Shown: piece by piece, positions 33,654 to 43,061 of the stretch
Layout: each line of letters opens with the position of its first letter
Numbering within the stretch: the stretch's first letter is position 1
Source: Collinsella sp. AM17-1
GTDB lineage: Bacteria; Actinomycetota; Coriobacteriia; Coriobacteriales; Coriobacteriaceae
NCBI RefSeq assembly: GCF_003470665.1
Contig: NZ_QRJZ01000010.1
Location: 1-64,000, forward strand
Direction: 5' to 3'
Length of the DNA stretch: 64,000 nt
Translations under genes and position numbers: made by a program
The notes under the pieces: model-generated
What the model saw: only the letters and a program-made list of their open reading frames with translations
Databases searched by the model: none
Told to the model about the DNA's origin: nothing

Positions 33654-34286
33654 CTAGGCGAGTAACTCGGCCGCCGCAAACTCCTCGGGCGTATTGACGT
33701 TCTCGAAGCAGAGCGTCGAACCGGCAACCTCGACAATCTGGGGCTCATCCAGATAGCCGGCATGGACCTGGTCGATCAAACAGCGGATGCGTTGGCGGTC
33801 CCGGTCGAGCAACTCACGGGCAACCGGCGCGCAAGCCTGGCGGCGCCACACGGCGCACAGCGGCTCAATCCCCCGCTCCTCGCGCGGGACGCACACATCG
33901 AGCGGGCCTTCCTTGACCCGATCAGAAAGCGCGCCGATCAGTTCTGGCGAGACGAACGGCATATCGCAGGCGACGATCGCCGCGAGGGGCAACCGAGCGG
34001 CAGCCAGCGAACTCGCGATGCCGCGCATGGCGCCCGCCGGCCCCTCAAGGTCCGACACTATTCGCGGCACCAGGCCGCCAAACGCGCGCTCCTCAAGGTA
34101 GGCAAGCTCGCTGGGACGCGAAGTCGTCACGACCAACTCGCCGGCAACTGGCGCCAGCCGACCCAGCACGCGTTCGATGAGCGGCTCGCCGCAAAACGCC
34201 ATGCGAGCCTTATCACAGCCCATGCGCGAGGACAGCCCACCCGCTTGGACGACACAAGAAAGATCGGCACGTCTTACGGTAGTCAT
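33654..34286 (-). CDS. mobA: Molybdenum cofactor guanylyltransferase
   Basis: A 210-residue nucleotidyltransferase that adds GMP to molybdopterin to give the bis-MGD cofactor of DMSO-reductase-family enzymes. Signature N-terminus CVVQAGGLSSRMGCDKARMAF (residues 10-30), VACDMPFVSPELI near 105 and the C-terminal FENVNTPEE. The start is ATG 34286 with GGAGGTG 12 nt upstream; the frame is open further and runs into the tRNA-Sec gene region. Context (FdhF and another molybdopterin oxidoreductase in the window) gives it clear clients. Confidence 0.9.
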   Translation of the reverse strand: MTTVRRADLSCVVQAGGLSSRMGCDKARMAFCGEPLIERVLGRLAPVAGELVVTTSRPSELAYLEERAFGGLVPRIVSDLEGPAGAMRGIASSLAAARLPLAAIVACDMPFVSPELIGALSDRVKEGPLDVCVPREERGIEPLCAVWRRQACAPVARELLDRDRQRIRCLIDQVHAGYLDEPQIVEVAGSTLCFENVNTPEEFAAAELLA

Positions 34287-34441
34287 ACGGCAAAACACCT
34301 CCATCGGCATGCTCGAAACCCGGCGCACGAAGCTAAATACAGCCACCGAAATAGCAGCGCTACGAAAAAGCTCGTGCAAAAACAAAACAGCGCCTTTGCG
34401 GCACGCAGCAAGACCGCGAGCACAAAAGCGCTGGTAGCATA

Positions 34442-34538
34442 TGGCGGGAACGTATGTGAATCGAACACATCCAAGACGTTTTGCACGCCTCGCAACGGTT
34501 TTGAGGACCGCGGAGCCCACCGGAGCCCATCCGTTCCC
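34442..34538 (-). tRNA. selC: tRNA-Sec (anticodon UCA)
   Basis: A 97-nt tRNA on the minus strand with 5' GGGAACGG, 3' ACGTTCCC-G and encoded CCA. The anticodon loop CCTCAAA gives UCA, which reads UGA. The long variable arm has an AGGCGT/ACGTCT stem, and the T-loop is TTCGATT in a 5-bp stem. The extended acceptor arm (seven clear pairs plus an eighth G-A position) and long arm are the marks of selenocysteine tRNA. It lies directly beside selB and selA, which confirms the call. Confidence 0.93.
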
Positions 34539-34574
34539 AAGTGCGGCGGTATTTTACCAAACCGAGCAGCCGAT

Positions 34575-36542
34575 CTAGCGCAGGGACCTCAGGCCGCCGG
34601 CCTCCTTGTCGAGCACCGTAAAGCGCACGGCATCCAGGTGCTCCAAGATGCTGATGGCACGTTTGCGCGACACGCCCAGAGCCTCACGCAGCACGCTCGC
34701 GGTGGCTGCGCCGCCGGCTGCCTCAATGGCGGCGGCGACGAGCTCACGCGCATGGGCCTCGGCGGCGGCAGACAGGGCAACGTCGCGCTCGACCTTAACG
34801 ATCGAGCGATTGAGCGAAAGCTCGCGCAGGGCACGCGTCATGGTGTCGCGATCGAGCTGCAACTGCTCGCCCACTTCGGGCAACGTCGGTGCATCGAGGC
34901 CGGCTTCGTCCAGCAAGGCAACGATACGTTCGCAGGCCTCGCGCACCACACGCGCCGCGGCGGCAGCGGAGTGCGGGTCGAATACCTCGGCACCCTCGGC
35001 GGCACACACGCCACGCGAGCAGCCCTCGGCAATCAGAGCCGCGGCAACGCCATCATCAGCGGCAGGCCACGCAGCATGGGCAACGGCGCCGGGCGTAAAG
35101 CCCGTCTCCTTGGGAGCCGCCGCGTGCATGGCTGACAGGGTCGCCGCCAGTGAATCCATCGCGGCGTCGAGCACCACGGCGTCCGCCAAGAGGCCCGCAT
35201 CGCACGCGGCAAGCTTGCGAACGGAGCCCTGCGCCACCAATCCGCGCAGTGCGGCATCGGCCTCGCCGACACCAAGATCCAAAGCCTCGGCAACATCAAC
35301 CGCCGTAACCGGCAGCGTCTGCAGCGCCAGCCAAGCGCCCACACCGCCCGCGATATCGCCGGACTCGAGCGCCGCATACAGCGCACGCTCCCCTTCGGCA
35401 AGCTCGCGCGAGCGACGGCAGCGTGAAAGCAGCACGCGCCCGCCGCCAACAAGCATCACGGGCGAATAGGACAGCACCACGGCATGGTCCCCGGCACGTA
35501 GCGGCAGCGAGTTTTCCAGGCGCACCTGAACGATGCGGGTCTCGCCCACCGCCATGGGGGCCTCACCCTCCATGAACATGATGCGACCGACTACCTCGGC
35601 CGTACCCGCCATCACGTGCACACGCGCGCCCGACTCGAGCACGCGCGGCTTGGCTCCCTCGCGACCCAAATACGTAAACGTCATCATAAAGCGCATCGTC
35701 TGGCCAAAGCGGCCCGCCACGCCGAGCATCTCACCGCGATCGAGCGCGGCGACGCCATCGCCCACCAGGTTGAGCGCCACACGCTGTCCGGGCAGTGCTC
35801 GCGGCGTATCGCCATGCACCTGAATCCCGCGCACGCGACAGACCGTACGCGACGGCAGCGCGACGAGCTCATCCCCCACCGCGACGGGCGCATCGTGCAA
35901 CGTTCCCGTCACCACGGTACCGGCGCCCTTGATCGTAAAGCAGCGATCGATGGGCAGACGCGGTGCGGCATCGGTGAGCTCGGCACGGGCACGGCAGGCA
36001 CCCCAGCAAGCGGCAACCTGCTCGTCGAGCGCAGCCAGCAGGTCATCGATTCCCGCACCGGTCTTGGACGACACAGGCACGATCGGCGCTTCCGCAAACA
36101 CGGTACCCGACAAAAAGTCATCGACATCGAGCTCGGCAAGCTCGGTCATCTCGGCGTCGGCCAGGTCGCACATCGTCAGCGCGACCACCATGTGTGTGAC
36201 GCCCAGCAGCTCCAGCACATGCACGTGCTCGCGGGTCTGCGGCATCACGCCCTCGACGGCCGAAACCACCAGCACGGCCACGTCGATACCCGTGGCGCCC
36301 TGCACCATGGCGCGCAAGTAATGCGCATGGCCCGGCACGTCGACCAGGCCGACGATCTTGCCACTCGGCAGCGCCAGCTCGCCAAAGCCCAGCTCTACGG
36401 TCATACCGCGACGGCGCTCAACCTCCAGACGATCGGGATTCTTGCCGGTCAGCGCCTCGATCAGTGCCGACTTACCGTGATCGACGTGGCCCGCCGTGCC
36501 AACAATAACGGGACACTCCACCAGCGCTTGAACCTCACTCAT
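34575..36542 (-). CDS. selB: Selenocysteine-specific elongation factor
   Basis: A 655-residue translation factor that carries Sec-tRNA to UGA codons marked by a SECIS hairpin. EF-Tu-like G domain: G1 GTAGHVDHGKSALI (15-28), G3 DVPGHAHY (68-75), then beta-barrel domains 2 and 3 (LPIDRCFTIKGAGTVVTGT near 195). The C-terminal ~280 residues are the winged-helix repeats that bind SECIS RNA, ending RKRAISILEHLDAVRFTV. The G4 motif reads TMCD (123-126), with Met in place of the usual Lys. It overlaps selA by four bases (ATGA). Confidence 0.95.
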   Translation of the reverse strand: MSEVQALVECPVIVGTAGHVDHGKSALIEALTGKNPDRLEVERRRGMTVELGFGELALPSGKIVGLVDVPGHAHYLRAMVQGATGIDVAVLVVSAVEGVMPQTREHVHVLELLGVTHMVVALTMCDLADAEMTELAELDVDDFLSGTVFAEAPIVPVSSKTGAGIDDLLAALDEQVAACWGACRARAELTDAAPRLPIDRCFTIKGAGTVVTGTLHDAPVAVGDELVALPSRTVCRVRGIQVHGDTPRALPGQRVALNLVGDGVAALDRGEMLGVAGRFGQTMRFMMTFTYLGREGAKPRVLESGARVHVMAGTAEVVGRIMFMEGEAPMAVGETRIVQVRLENSLPLRAGDHAVVLSYSPVMLVGGGRVLLSRCRRSRELAEGERALYAALESGDIAGGVGAWLALQTLPVTAVDVAEALDLGVGEADAALRGLVAQGSVRKLAACDAGLLADAVVLDAAMDSLAATLSAMHAAAPKETGFTPGAVAHAAWPAADDGVAAALIAEGCSRGVCAAEGAEVFDPHSAAAAARVVREACERIVALLDEAGLDAPTLPEVGEQLQLDRDTMTRALRELSLNRSIVKVERDVALSAAAEAHARELVAAAIEAAGGAATASVLREALGVSRKRAISILEHLDAVRFTVLDKEAGGLRSLR

Positions 36543-37996
36543 CGAGCAATCGCCTTCTCAACGCACGCGACGAGCGTCGATGCCGCCGTCTCGATATCGC
36601 GGTCGCCCACAAGCGTACGGACGTCAAACAAAATGCGATCGTGCGAGGCGCGCGTGACGACCGGCGTATCGAAGTCTTGGACGAGCGAGCGCTTGAGCGC
36701 GTCGACGGACAGGCGCCCGTCGACCGGGCAGACGGCCACGCACATCGTGGGCAGCTCGACGGTAGGCAGCGAGCCGCCACCGGGGGTCGACGATTCCTCG
36801 GCAATCTCCACCTGCACGGCGCACGGGCAACCCGCCCTATCGAGGCCTGCCGTCATCAGCTCGCGCAGCTTGCGTGCACGACGCTCCAGATGAGCCTGTG
36901 GAAGCGTGAGCATGTTGAGCACCGGCACCTCGCGATGTGCCACATCCGCCCCATCCATGTAAATGCGCAGCGTAGCCTCGAGCGCCGCCAGTGCGAGCTT
37001 GCCCGGGCGCAGGGCACGCATAAGCGGATGCGACCCGCAGGCCTGGACCAGATCGCGACGACCCATGATAATGCCCGCCTGCGCGGCACCCAGCAGCTTA
37101 TCACCCGAGCACGACACGATATCGAGCCCCGCCGAAACCGAAGCCGGCGTGGTTTCTTCGCCGCCGCGCACCAAGATGTCGTCGGGCAACAGCGCGCCCG
37201 AGCCCTGGTCCTCGTAGAACAGCAGGCCATGCTTGTGGGCCAGGGCGGCAAGCTCCCGAGAGCCCACCTCCTCGTGAAAACCCTCGATGCGATAGTTGGA
37301 AGGATGGACCTTCAGGATCATCGCCGTATCGGGCGTGATGGCTTGCTCATAATCAGCCAGGTGCGTGCGGTTGGTGGCGCCGACCTCGACGAGTTTGGCG
37401 CCCGAAGCCGCCATGACATCGGGGATGCGAAAGCTGCCGCCGATCTCGACAAGCTCGCCGCGGCTGACGATGACCTCCTTGTCTGCGGCATGGGTCGCCA
37501 GCACCAGCAGCACCGCGGCGGCATTGTTGTTGACCACGAGCGCGTCCTCGGCACCGGTGAGCGAGCGAATCAGCTGCGCGGCGTGCTCCTTGCGCGACCC
37601 GCGCGAACAGGTGTCCACACTGTACTCGAGCGTACTGTACCCGCGCGCAACCTCGGCCACGGCCTTTGCCGCCGACTCCGCGAGCGGGGCTCGACCCAGG
37701 TTGGTATGGATGACCACACCCGTGGCGTTGACGGCGGGGCGCAGGCTCGGCAGCGCAGAACGATGCGCGCGAAATTCAATGGCCGATGCCAGTTCGCGCT
37801 TAGAGCGTGGGGCAGCACCGGCGCGAATGGCGGCGCGCTCCTCGTCGAGCTCGGCCGTCACGGCAGCATGGACCACCGCGTCGCAGGTCTCCCCCACCGC
37901 CTTCACCACCGGCCACTCGGCGAGCAGCTCGTTGACGGAAGGAATGGCGCGCAGGCGGGCGCGTACCTCATCGGACATGTTCTGGCTATCGCTCAT
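36539..37996 (-). CDS. selA: L-seryl-tRNA(Sec) selenium transferase
   Basis: A 485-residue PLP enzyme converting Ser-tRNA(Sec) to Sec-tRNA(Sec) with selenophosphate. N-terminal tRNA-binding part (1-80; IPSVNELL), family signature NATGVVIHTNLGRAPL near 90-105, SRGSRKEHAAQLI near 131-143 and the PLP lysine K300 in SCSGDKLLGAAQAG. Slightly longer than the E. coli enzyme (463). First of the tight selA-selB pair, with tRNA-Sec next. A 76-bp gap separates it from the upstream molybdopterin oxidoreductase, so the two may be co-transcribed. Confidence 0.96.
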   Translation of the reverse strand: MSDSQNMSDEVRARLRAIPSVNELLAEWPVVKAVGETCDAVVHAAVTAELDEERAAIRAGAAPRSKRELASAIEFRAHRSALPSLRPAVNATGVVIHTNLGRAPLAESAAKAVAEVARGYSTLEYSVDTCSRGSRKEHAAQLIRSLTGAEDALVVNNNAAAVLLVLATHAADKEVIVSRGELVEIGGSFRIPDVMAASGAKLVEVGATNRTHLADYEQAITPDTAMILKVHPSNYRIEGFHEEVGSRELAALAHKHGLLFYEDQGSGALLPDDILVRGGEETTPASVSAGLDIVSCSGDKLLGAAQAGIIMGRRDLVQACGSHPLMRALRPGKLALAALEATLRIYMDGADVAHREVPVLNMLTLPQAHLERRARKLRELMTAGLDRAGCPCAVQVEIAEESSTPGGGSLPTVELPTMCVAVCPVDGRLSVDALKRSLVQDFDTPVVTRASHDRILFDVRTLVGDRDIETAASTLVACVEKAIAR

Positions 37997-38072
37997 GTGC
38001 GGCCTTTCAAAACCAAAGGTGAATCAATCGTTCGAACGTCAAACTATCAGCCAATTCGATCGGCTGAGTCAA

Positions 38073-40190
38073 TCATCCGCTATTATCCTCGCGCGCCGCG
38101 ATCTTTTCCACGCGAACGGCGTTTTCCTGGGTGAGCGCGGCGCCCGTCAACGGGTCCCAACGTAACGGCGTATGGTCGAGCGGGCCAACGCCGAGCGCTT
38201 GGGCGCCATCCGCGCCGGTGCCAAACGAACGCCCACCGGGAGCAGCCGACGTAAAGATGCACGCCGGATGCAGATAGGGCGTCGTCTCCACGCGCACGCG
38301 GTCGCGGCCCATATCGCTCACAAGCTCGACGACCTCGCCGTCGGCGATGCCCATGTGCGCAGCAGCATCGGCATTCATCTGCACGGCATCCAGGTCCGAC
38401 CCAGCCTCGGCGGCACCTTGGGCTGCAAGCCTTCGCGAGGTGTGCGACTCAAAGGGACGGTTGCCGCTAATGAGGCGAAACATCCCCGGGCCAGGCTCCA
38501 CCATGGGCGCGATCCAGTTGGGCACGCGACCCAGACCGGCGCGCTCCCATACGTCGCTTGCCAGCGCGATCCTGCCGCCGTTCAAGGGGATCACCGGCTC
38601 GCCCGTACGCGACGGCAGCGCAACACCCGTGTCGGCCCAGCCGCGCTCCTTGAGCGCAGCGAGGTCAATTCCAAACGGCGCCACCTGGGCAGCCGCCAGG
38701 TCGTCGGACGTAAACCGAAAGTACTCGCCCGCGCCACACGCCTGCGCCAACCCGGCAAAAATCTCCCGACCGGGACGCGTGTCGTCATGCAGCACGGGCA
38801 GCACGGCATTGCGGTAGAACAGGCGCGCGTCATTAACGCCCGTCACCGTTCCCACGCCGCGGTCGGTCTCCAGATATGTAACATCGGGCAGTACGAAGTC
38901 GGAAGCACGCGCCGTCTCGGACCAGCGAATATCAATCGTCACGAGCAAGTCGAGCTGCTGCAAAATACTCAACCAAGCCTGCGCATTGCCATAGCCCGCA
39001 CCGGGGTTACTGGCATAGACGATGAGCCCGCGCAAATCGCCGGCAAGAATCGACTGACCGATGGTCGTGCACAGGCCGCGCACCGGATCGACCAGTGGAT
39101 AGCGCTCGGACCCCAACTTGGGCTCACGTGGCATCGACGGCGTCGCGAAACGCGTAGGGTCCAAATCGCCCAAGGCAAGCGGCGTCGGCGGGTTGAGCGC
39201 ACCGCCCGCATGTCCAATACAGTCCAGCAGCACATCGACCATACAGATAGCTCGCGCCGTCTGGGTACTGTTGGCATACGCGATGCCGATGCCGCCATGA
39301 AAGCCGGCATCCACCACGGCGGCGGGCGCGGCGGCAGCCATATCGCGCGCCGTAGCGACAATCTCTGCGGCCGGCACGTCGCACATCGACTCGGCCCACT
39401 CAGGCGTCCAAGCACGGGCCGCCTGCGCCAGCTCGTCAAAGCCCGTGGTATAGCGGGCAACAAACTCGTGGTCGTACAAGTCCTCGGCAATGAGCACATG
39501 CGCAATGCCCAGCAGCAAGGCCAGATCACAGCCCGGGCGTACGCGCAGCCAGCGGTCGGCAAGCGCAGCCGAGCCGCTGCGCCGGGGGTCGACCACGATA
39601 ATTCTCGCCCCACGGCGACGGGCATCGTTGAGTGCATCAACGGCCCCCATCGTCGACGAATCGACGATGGAACGCCCCAGGTACATGATGCAATCGGTAT
39701 GTGCCAGGTCGGAGGCGGGACTATAGCCCAGGCTGTGCTCCCAACCGGTAAGTCGGCTTACCTCGCAGGCACCGTCGGCACCGTATACGTTGGGTGAGCC
39801 CAGCGCATGCATAAAGCGATAGGCCCAGTAGCGGTCGAATGAGGGCACGCCGAGCGTCATGCCCAGCGCGCGCGAACCGTGCCCGTCAACAATTCCCCCA
39901 AGGCGCGCAGCAATCTGGGCAAACGCCTCGTCCCACGAAATCGCATCAAACCCCGAGCCATCCCGGCGGCGGCGCATGGGGTGCAAAATCCTGTCACGCT
40001 CGTCAAACGGCATAGACAGGCGATGCCGCCCGCGGGCGCACAGGGCACGCGTCGCGCACGGATGCCCCGGCACCGGCAGCTCGGCCACCACGCGACCGTC
40101 CTCAACGCGCGCCGCAAAGGCGCAATCGGCATAGCATCCCCCGCATGTGGTCACCACGGCGCGACCGTCACGTTTCACAGCAGATGTCAT
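38073..40190 (-). CDS. Molybdopterin-dependent oxidoreductase (DMSO reductase family)
   Basis: A 705-residue bis-MGD enzyme. N-terminal [4Fe-4S] motif TCGGCYADC... plus the fourth Cys in RALCARGRHRL (residues 14-60), then molybdopterin domains with the likely Mo-ligand Cys in GADGACEVSRLTG near 143. The C-terminal dinucleotide-binding domain reads FRLISGNRPFESHTSRR near 580. No TGA interrupts it, so it is a Cys rather than Sec enzyme. No Fe-S or membrane partner subunit is adjacent. The substrate is unknown (formate, thiosulfate/polysulfide or another oxyanion are all possible). Start ATG 40190 with AAAGGGG 8 nt upstream. It lies between focA and selA. Confidence 0.85.
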   Translation of the reverse strand: MTSAVKRDGRAVVTTCGGCYADCAFAARVEDGRVVAELPVPGHPCATRALCARGRHRLSMPFDERDRILHPMRRRRDGSGFDAISWDEAFAQIAARLGGIVDGHGSRALGMTLGVPSFDRYWAYRFMHALGSPNVYGADGACEVSRLTGWEHSLGYSPASDLAHTDCIMYLGRSIVDSSTMGAVDALNDARRRGARIIVVDPRRSGSAALADRWLRVRPGCDLALLLGIAHVLIAEDLYDHEFVARYTTGFDELAQAARAWTPEWAESMCDVPAAEIVATARDMAAAAPAAVVDAGFHGGIGIAYANSTQTARAICMVDVLLDCIGHAGGALNPPTPLALGDLDPTRFATPSMPREPKLGSERYPLVDPVRGLCTTIGQSILAGDLRGLIVYASNPGAGYGNAQAWLSILQQLDLLVTIDIRWSETARASDFVLPDVTYLETDRGVGTVTGVNDARLFYRNAVLPVLHDDTRPGREIFAGLAQACGAGEYFRFTSDDLAAAQVAPFGIDLAALKERGWADTGVALPSRTGEPVIPLNGGRIALASDVWERAGLGRVPNWIAPMVEPGPGMFRLISGNRPFESHTSRRLAAQGAAEAGSDLDAVQMNADAAAHMGIADGEVVELVSDMGRDRVRVETTPYLHPACIFTSAAPGGRSFGTGADGAQALGVGPLDHTPLRWDPLTGAALTQENAVRVEKIAAREDNSG

Positions 40191-40254
40191 CTCGATTACC
40201 CCTTTCATCAGCTAAACACAACAGGCCAAAAGCCCGGCAACGGGCCCCAGACCC

Positions 40255-40290
40255 AAAAAGCCTCCCGCACGGCAACGCCCCGCGGGAGGC
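40255..40290 (-). terminator. Rho-independent terminator of the formate hydrogenlyase operon
   Basis: The stem GCCTCCCGC/GCGGGAGGC is followed on the minus strand by five U residues, 22 bp after the focA stop. It closes the ~15-kb FHL transcript. Confidence 0.8.
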
Positions 40291-40312
40291 CCAACGTCAA
40301 ACAGACGGTACC

Positions 40313-41152
40313 TTACGCCTCGGACTTCTTGGCGTAGATAAACCAGTAGCCGAGCGCGACCAGAACCGCGCCGCCCACGATGTTGCCCAGCGTGGCGGCG
40401 GACAGGTTAAACGCAATGCCCGCGACGTTGAGCGCATCGGCGCCGGCGATGTCGGCGCCATAGCCGCACGCGTGCATCACGGCACCCATGGGCAAAAAGT
40501 ACATGTTAGCAACGCAGTGCTCAAAACCGCAGGCCACAAAGGCGGCGATGGGCAGCAGAATGCCCACGACCTTATCGACCACGGTCTTGCCGGCGGTACC
40601 GATCCACACGGCCAAACACACAAAGATGTTGCACAGGATGCCGCGGAAGAAGATCGTCACCCAGTCGATCGTCACCTTGCCGGCGGCGACACTCACCATG
40701 GAATTGGCGACCGCCTCGCCGTTGAGCTTATAGATGCCGGCCATGTACACCAAAAAGACGATGAACAGGGCACCGACAAAGTTACCAAGCCACACGACGA
40801 TCCATGCCTTGAGCATCTGAGCCAGGGTGATCTTTTTGCTCTTGAGCGCGCAAACCATAAGCGAATTACCGGTGAACAGCTCGGCGCCACACACCAGCAC
40901 CAGCACCAGGCCCAGGCAAAAGCACAGGCCGCCCACGACGCGCTGGGCGCCCCAGCCCAACGTGCTATCGCTCAAGAACACGGTAAAGAACAGGCCGCCG
41001 AAGGCAATAAACGCACCGGCGAACATTGCCAACAGAAAGGCCTTTGCGACCGGCAGGTTGGCCTTGGTCACGCCGGCGGCCTCGGTCTTGGCCTCGATCG
41101 CAGCGGGCGCCAGGCAATCGGGAGCAGGGTACTCCACCTTGGAATCTGCCAT
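40313..41152 (-). CDS. focA: Formate channel (FNT family)
   Basis: A 279-residue membrane protein with six hydrophobic segments and FNT family marks: LPVAKAFLLAMFAGAFIAFGGL near 43, AELFTGNSLMVCAL near 100, LGNFVGALFIVFLVY near 125 and ACGFEHCVANMYFLP near 212 (with the pore His). It forms a pentameric channel that lets formate in or out. It is the last gene of the FHL operon, like focB after hyf genes, and should feed FdhF. Start ATG 41152; an upstream in-frame Met lacks a ribosome site. The N-terminal ~35 residues are polar. Confidence 0.93.
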   Translation of the reverse strand: MADSKVEYPAPDCLAPAAIEAKTEAAGVTKANLPVAKAFLLAMFAGAFIAFGGLFFTVFLSDSTLGWGAQRVVGGLCFCLGLVLVLVCGAELFTGNSLMVCALKSKKITLAQMLKAWIVVWLGNFVGALFIVFLVYMAGIYKLNGEAVANSMVSVAAGKVTIDWVTIFFRGILCNIFVCLAVWIGTAGKTVVDKVVGILLPIAAFVACGFEHCVANMYFLPMGAVMHACGYGADIAGADALNVAGIAFNLSAATLGNIVGGAVLVALGYWFIYAKKSEA

Positions 41153-41191
41153 GTCAATCACTTCTTTCCTAATCAGCAGGGACAAGCGCTC

Positions 41192-41695
41192 CTATTGCTC
41201 TTGCCCCAAGCGGACAAAGTGGGAAAAGTCGTTGGCGGCCACGGCGTCGTACACGGCGTCGACGGCGTCAAAGACTTCCGGGGACATGGGGTTGTAGAAC
41301 TCCGTGTCGCCCGGCTGAATCCCAACGAAGACGATATCATCACACGATTGCTCGATTTCCTCGATCAGAATCGACAAAGGAAGCGAATGCGTGGTGAACA
41401 TCGACTTGCGGGCCACATCGCGCTTGTCGAGCAAACGGATGGACCCGACGGGCAGCGCCATGTCGGCGGCATCGACCAAGACCAGGCGAGGCGGACGCTC
41501 GCGCTTGACCTCGATGATGTCGTCCTCGGGCGTTTGACCTCCGTCGATGGTGTACCAACCGGCAATGGGTGCGTCTTCCATCTTTTTGGAGAGCACAGGG
41601 CCGGCGGCATCGTCGGCGCGCAGTACGCTTCCCGCCGTGAGCACAATGCCCGCAAACGGGGCACCGTTCACACGTCCATCCACAACGCGACCCAT
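41192..41695 (-). CDS. hycI: Hydrogenase maturation endopeptidase (HycI type)
   Basis: A 167-residue protease that trims the C-terminus of the [NiFe] large subunit once nickel is inserted. Motif LTAGSVLRADDAAGPVLSKKM (residues 19-39) holds the first nickel-sensing Asp. VLVDAADMALPVGSIRLLD near 72 and THSLPLSILIEEIE near 102 match the HycI family. Its client HyfG (43780-45552) keeps a 44-residue tail after the predicted cut site. One-base overlap with the upstream maturation gene. Confidence 0.88.
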   Translation of the reverse strand: MGRVVDGRVNGAPFAGIVLTAGSVLRADDAAGPVLSKKMEDAPIAGWYTIDGGQTPEDDIIEVKRERPPRLVLVDAADMALPVGSIRLLDKRDVARKSMFTTHSLPLSILIEEIEQSCDDIVFVGIQPGDTEFYNPMSPEVFDAVDAVYDAVAANDFSHFVRLGQEQ

Positions 41696-42276
41696 TACTG
41701 CAACCTTCCCGTCAGATACACGCCCGATACATCGCGCACGCGCTCAACCAGATCGCGGAACTTCATTAAGAACGCGACCTGCTGGGCATGAATGCCAAAG
41801 TCGTCATCGAACACCGAGATGCCGGCCTTGGCCGACCCGCGAAAACCGCGCTCGTCGAGCAGCGCATCGCAGGCCTCGAGCAGCGACGGCACCGACGCCT
41901 TGTCGAGCTGGCACTCGCCAAAGGAGCGGATGGCCTCGAACTTTATTTTGGCCTCCCCCTCCGGCAACGCGTCGACGAGCGAATAGAACACATCCACCGG
42001 CACCGACAGGCGCGGCTCAAAGCAGTCGAGCACGCCGGTGTGGTGGCCCACGGCGAGCGTGTAGTACAGCACGTCGCAGGCCTCCTGGGGAACGTCTTCC
42101 TCGGTCTCCACAAACTTACGCGTGAGCTCGTAAAAGACCACCTGATCGGGCGCATGGCCCAGGCAGGGGTCGGCGACGCCCTCGGCGGCCTCGTCGCTTG
42201 CGCGCGAGGCATCGCCAAAGGAGCCGCCGAGCATGCCGGGGCCCGCAAAGTAACCAGAGCGGTCCGTGAGTTCCAT
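41695..42276 (-). CDS. hyfJ: Formate hydrogenlyase maturation protein HycH/HyfJ family
   Basis: A 193-residue soluble protein of the HycH family (segments VVFYELTRKFVE, YYTLAVGHHTGVLDCF and GEAKIKFEAIRSFGECQLD). HycH is needed for maturation of the hydrogenase-3 large subunit and is always encoded in hyc/hyf operons. This one is longer than E. coli HycH/HyfJ (~137), with an added C-terminal part (CDALLDERGFRG onward). It begins at the base after the hyfI stop. Confidence 0.82.
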   Translation of the reverse strand: MELTDRSGYFAGPGMLGGSFGDASRASDEAAEGVADPCLGHAPDQVVFYELTRKFVETEEDVPQEACDVLYYTLAVGHHTGVLDCFEPRLSVPVDVFYSLVDALPEGEAKIKFEAIRSFGECQLDKASVPSLLEACDALLDERGFRGSAKAGISVFDDDFGIHAQQVAFLMKFRDLVERVRDVSGVYLTGRLQ

Positions 42277-43059
42277 CTAGCGACCTCCGGCCAGCACCAG
42301 ATCCTGCAGCGCCGAGTACACCTCGACGCGGCGAGGATCGTCCTGCTTGTCGATAAGCAGCGCCATGGCACCGCGGATATCGCCCTTGGGTGCGCCCTCG
42401 AGCGTGTCCATAAACTCGTTGGCCAGGTCGCGGCCGTAACGGTAGCCGCTCATGGCGCGAGCCTCGCGCTCAATGGCAACACGCAGCTTGTACGGCACGC
42501 CGGGGTGCAGGATATCGGCCTGCTCGCCGGCGGCCTCCACCGTGGTTTCGGCATGGAGCTTTTGGTCCAGCAGACCGAGCGCCATGGCAAAGCCGTAGAT
42601 GGTCTGCGCGGGGCTGGGCGGGCAGCCGGGGATGTAGACATCGACCGGCAGAATCTTGTCCGTGCCGCCCCAGACGCAGTAGTTGTCGTAGAAGATGCCG
42701 CCGGTGCAGCCGCACGCGCCATAGGACACCACGATCTTGGGATCGGGTGCGGCCTCAAAGGCGCGCAGCGCCGGCATGCGCATGGCACGCGTCACGGCGC
42801 CGGTGTACAGCAGCACATCGGCGTGACGGGGCGAGGGCACGACCTTGATGCCAAAGCGCTCAACGTCGAAGACGGGCGTGATGGAACCGAAGATCTCGAT
42901 CTCGCAGCCGTTGCAGCCGCCGCAGTCAACACGGTAGACGTACACCGAGCGCTTGATCTTCTTAAGAAGGGTCGCCTTGGCCTTCTCGATGCTCTCATCG
43001 AGCTCGATCTTGGTCGGGCGGTACTGAAGCCGCTCGGGCAAAAGCGTGGGTTCGGCCAT
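42277..43059 (-). CDS. hyfI: Formate hydrogenlyase small subunit (NuoB-like)
   Basis: A 260-residue [NiFe]-hydrogenase small subunit of group 4. It carries one [4Fe-4S] cluster: VDCGGCNGCEIEIFG (near 43-57), SYGACGCTGGIF near 113 and PGCPPSP near 140. It passes electrons from the ferredoxin-like subunits to the NiFe site in HyfG. Like HycG it has a long C-terminal part after the conserved domain. Two bases separate it from hyfH. Confidence 0.93.
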   Translation of the reverse strand: MAEPTLLPERLQYRPTKIELDESIEKAKATLLKKIKRSVYVYRVDCGGCNGCEIEIFGSITPVFDVERFGIKVVPSPRHADVLLYTGAVTRAMRMPALRAFEAAPDPKIVVSYGACGCTGGIFYDNYCVWGGTDKILPVDVYIPGCPPSPAQTIYGFAMALGLLDQKLHAETTVEAAGEQADILHPGVPYKLRVAIEREARAMSGYRYGRDLANEFMDTLEGAPKGDIRGAMALLIDKQDDPRRVEVYSALQDLVLAGGR

Positions 43060-43061
43060 GG

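Noticed and set aside
34287..34520. Longer start of mobA
   Set aside because: The upstream part overlaps the tRNA-Sec 3' half and has no ribosome site; the ATG at 34286 has GGAGG and leads straight into the nucleotide-binding motif.
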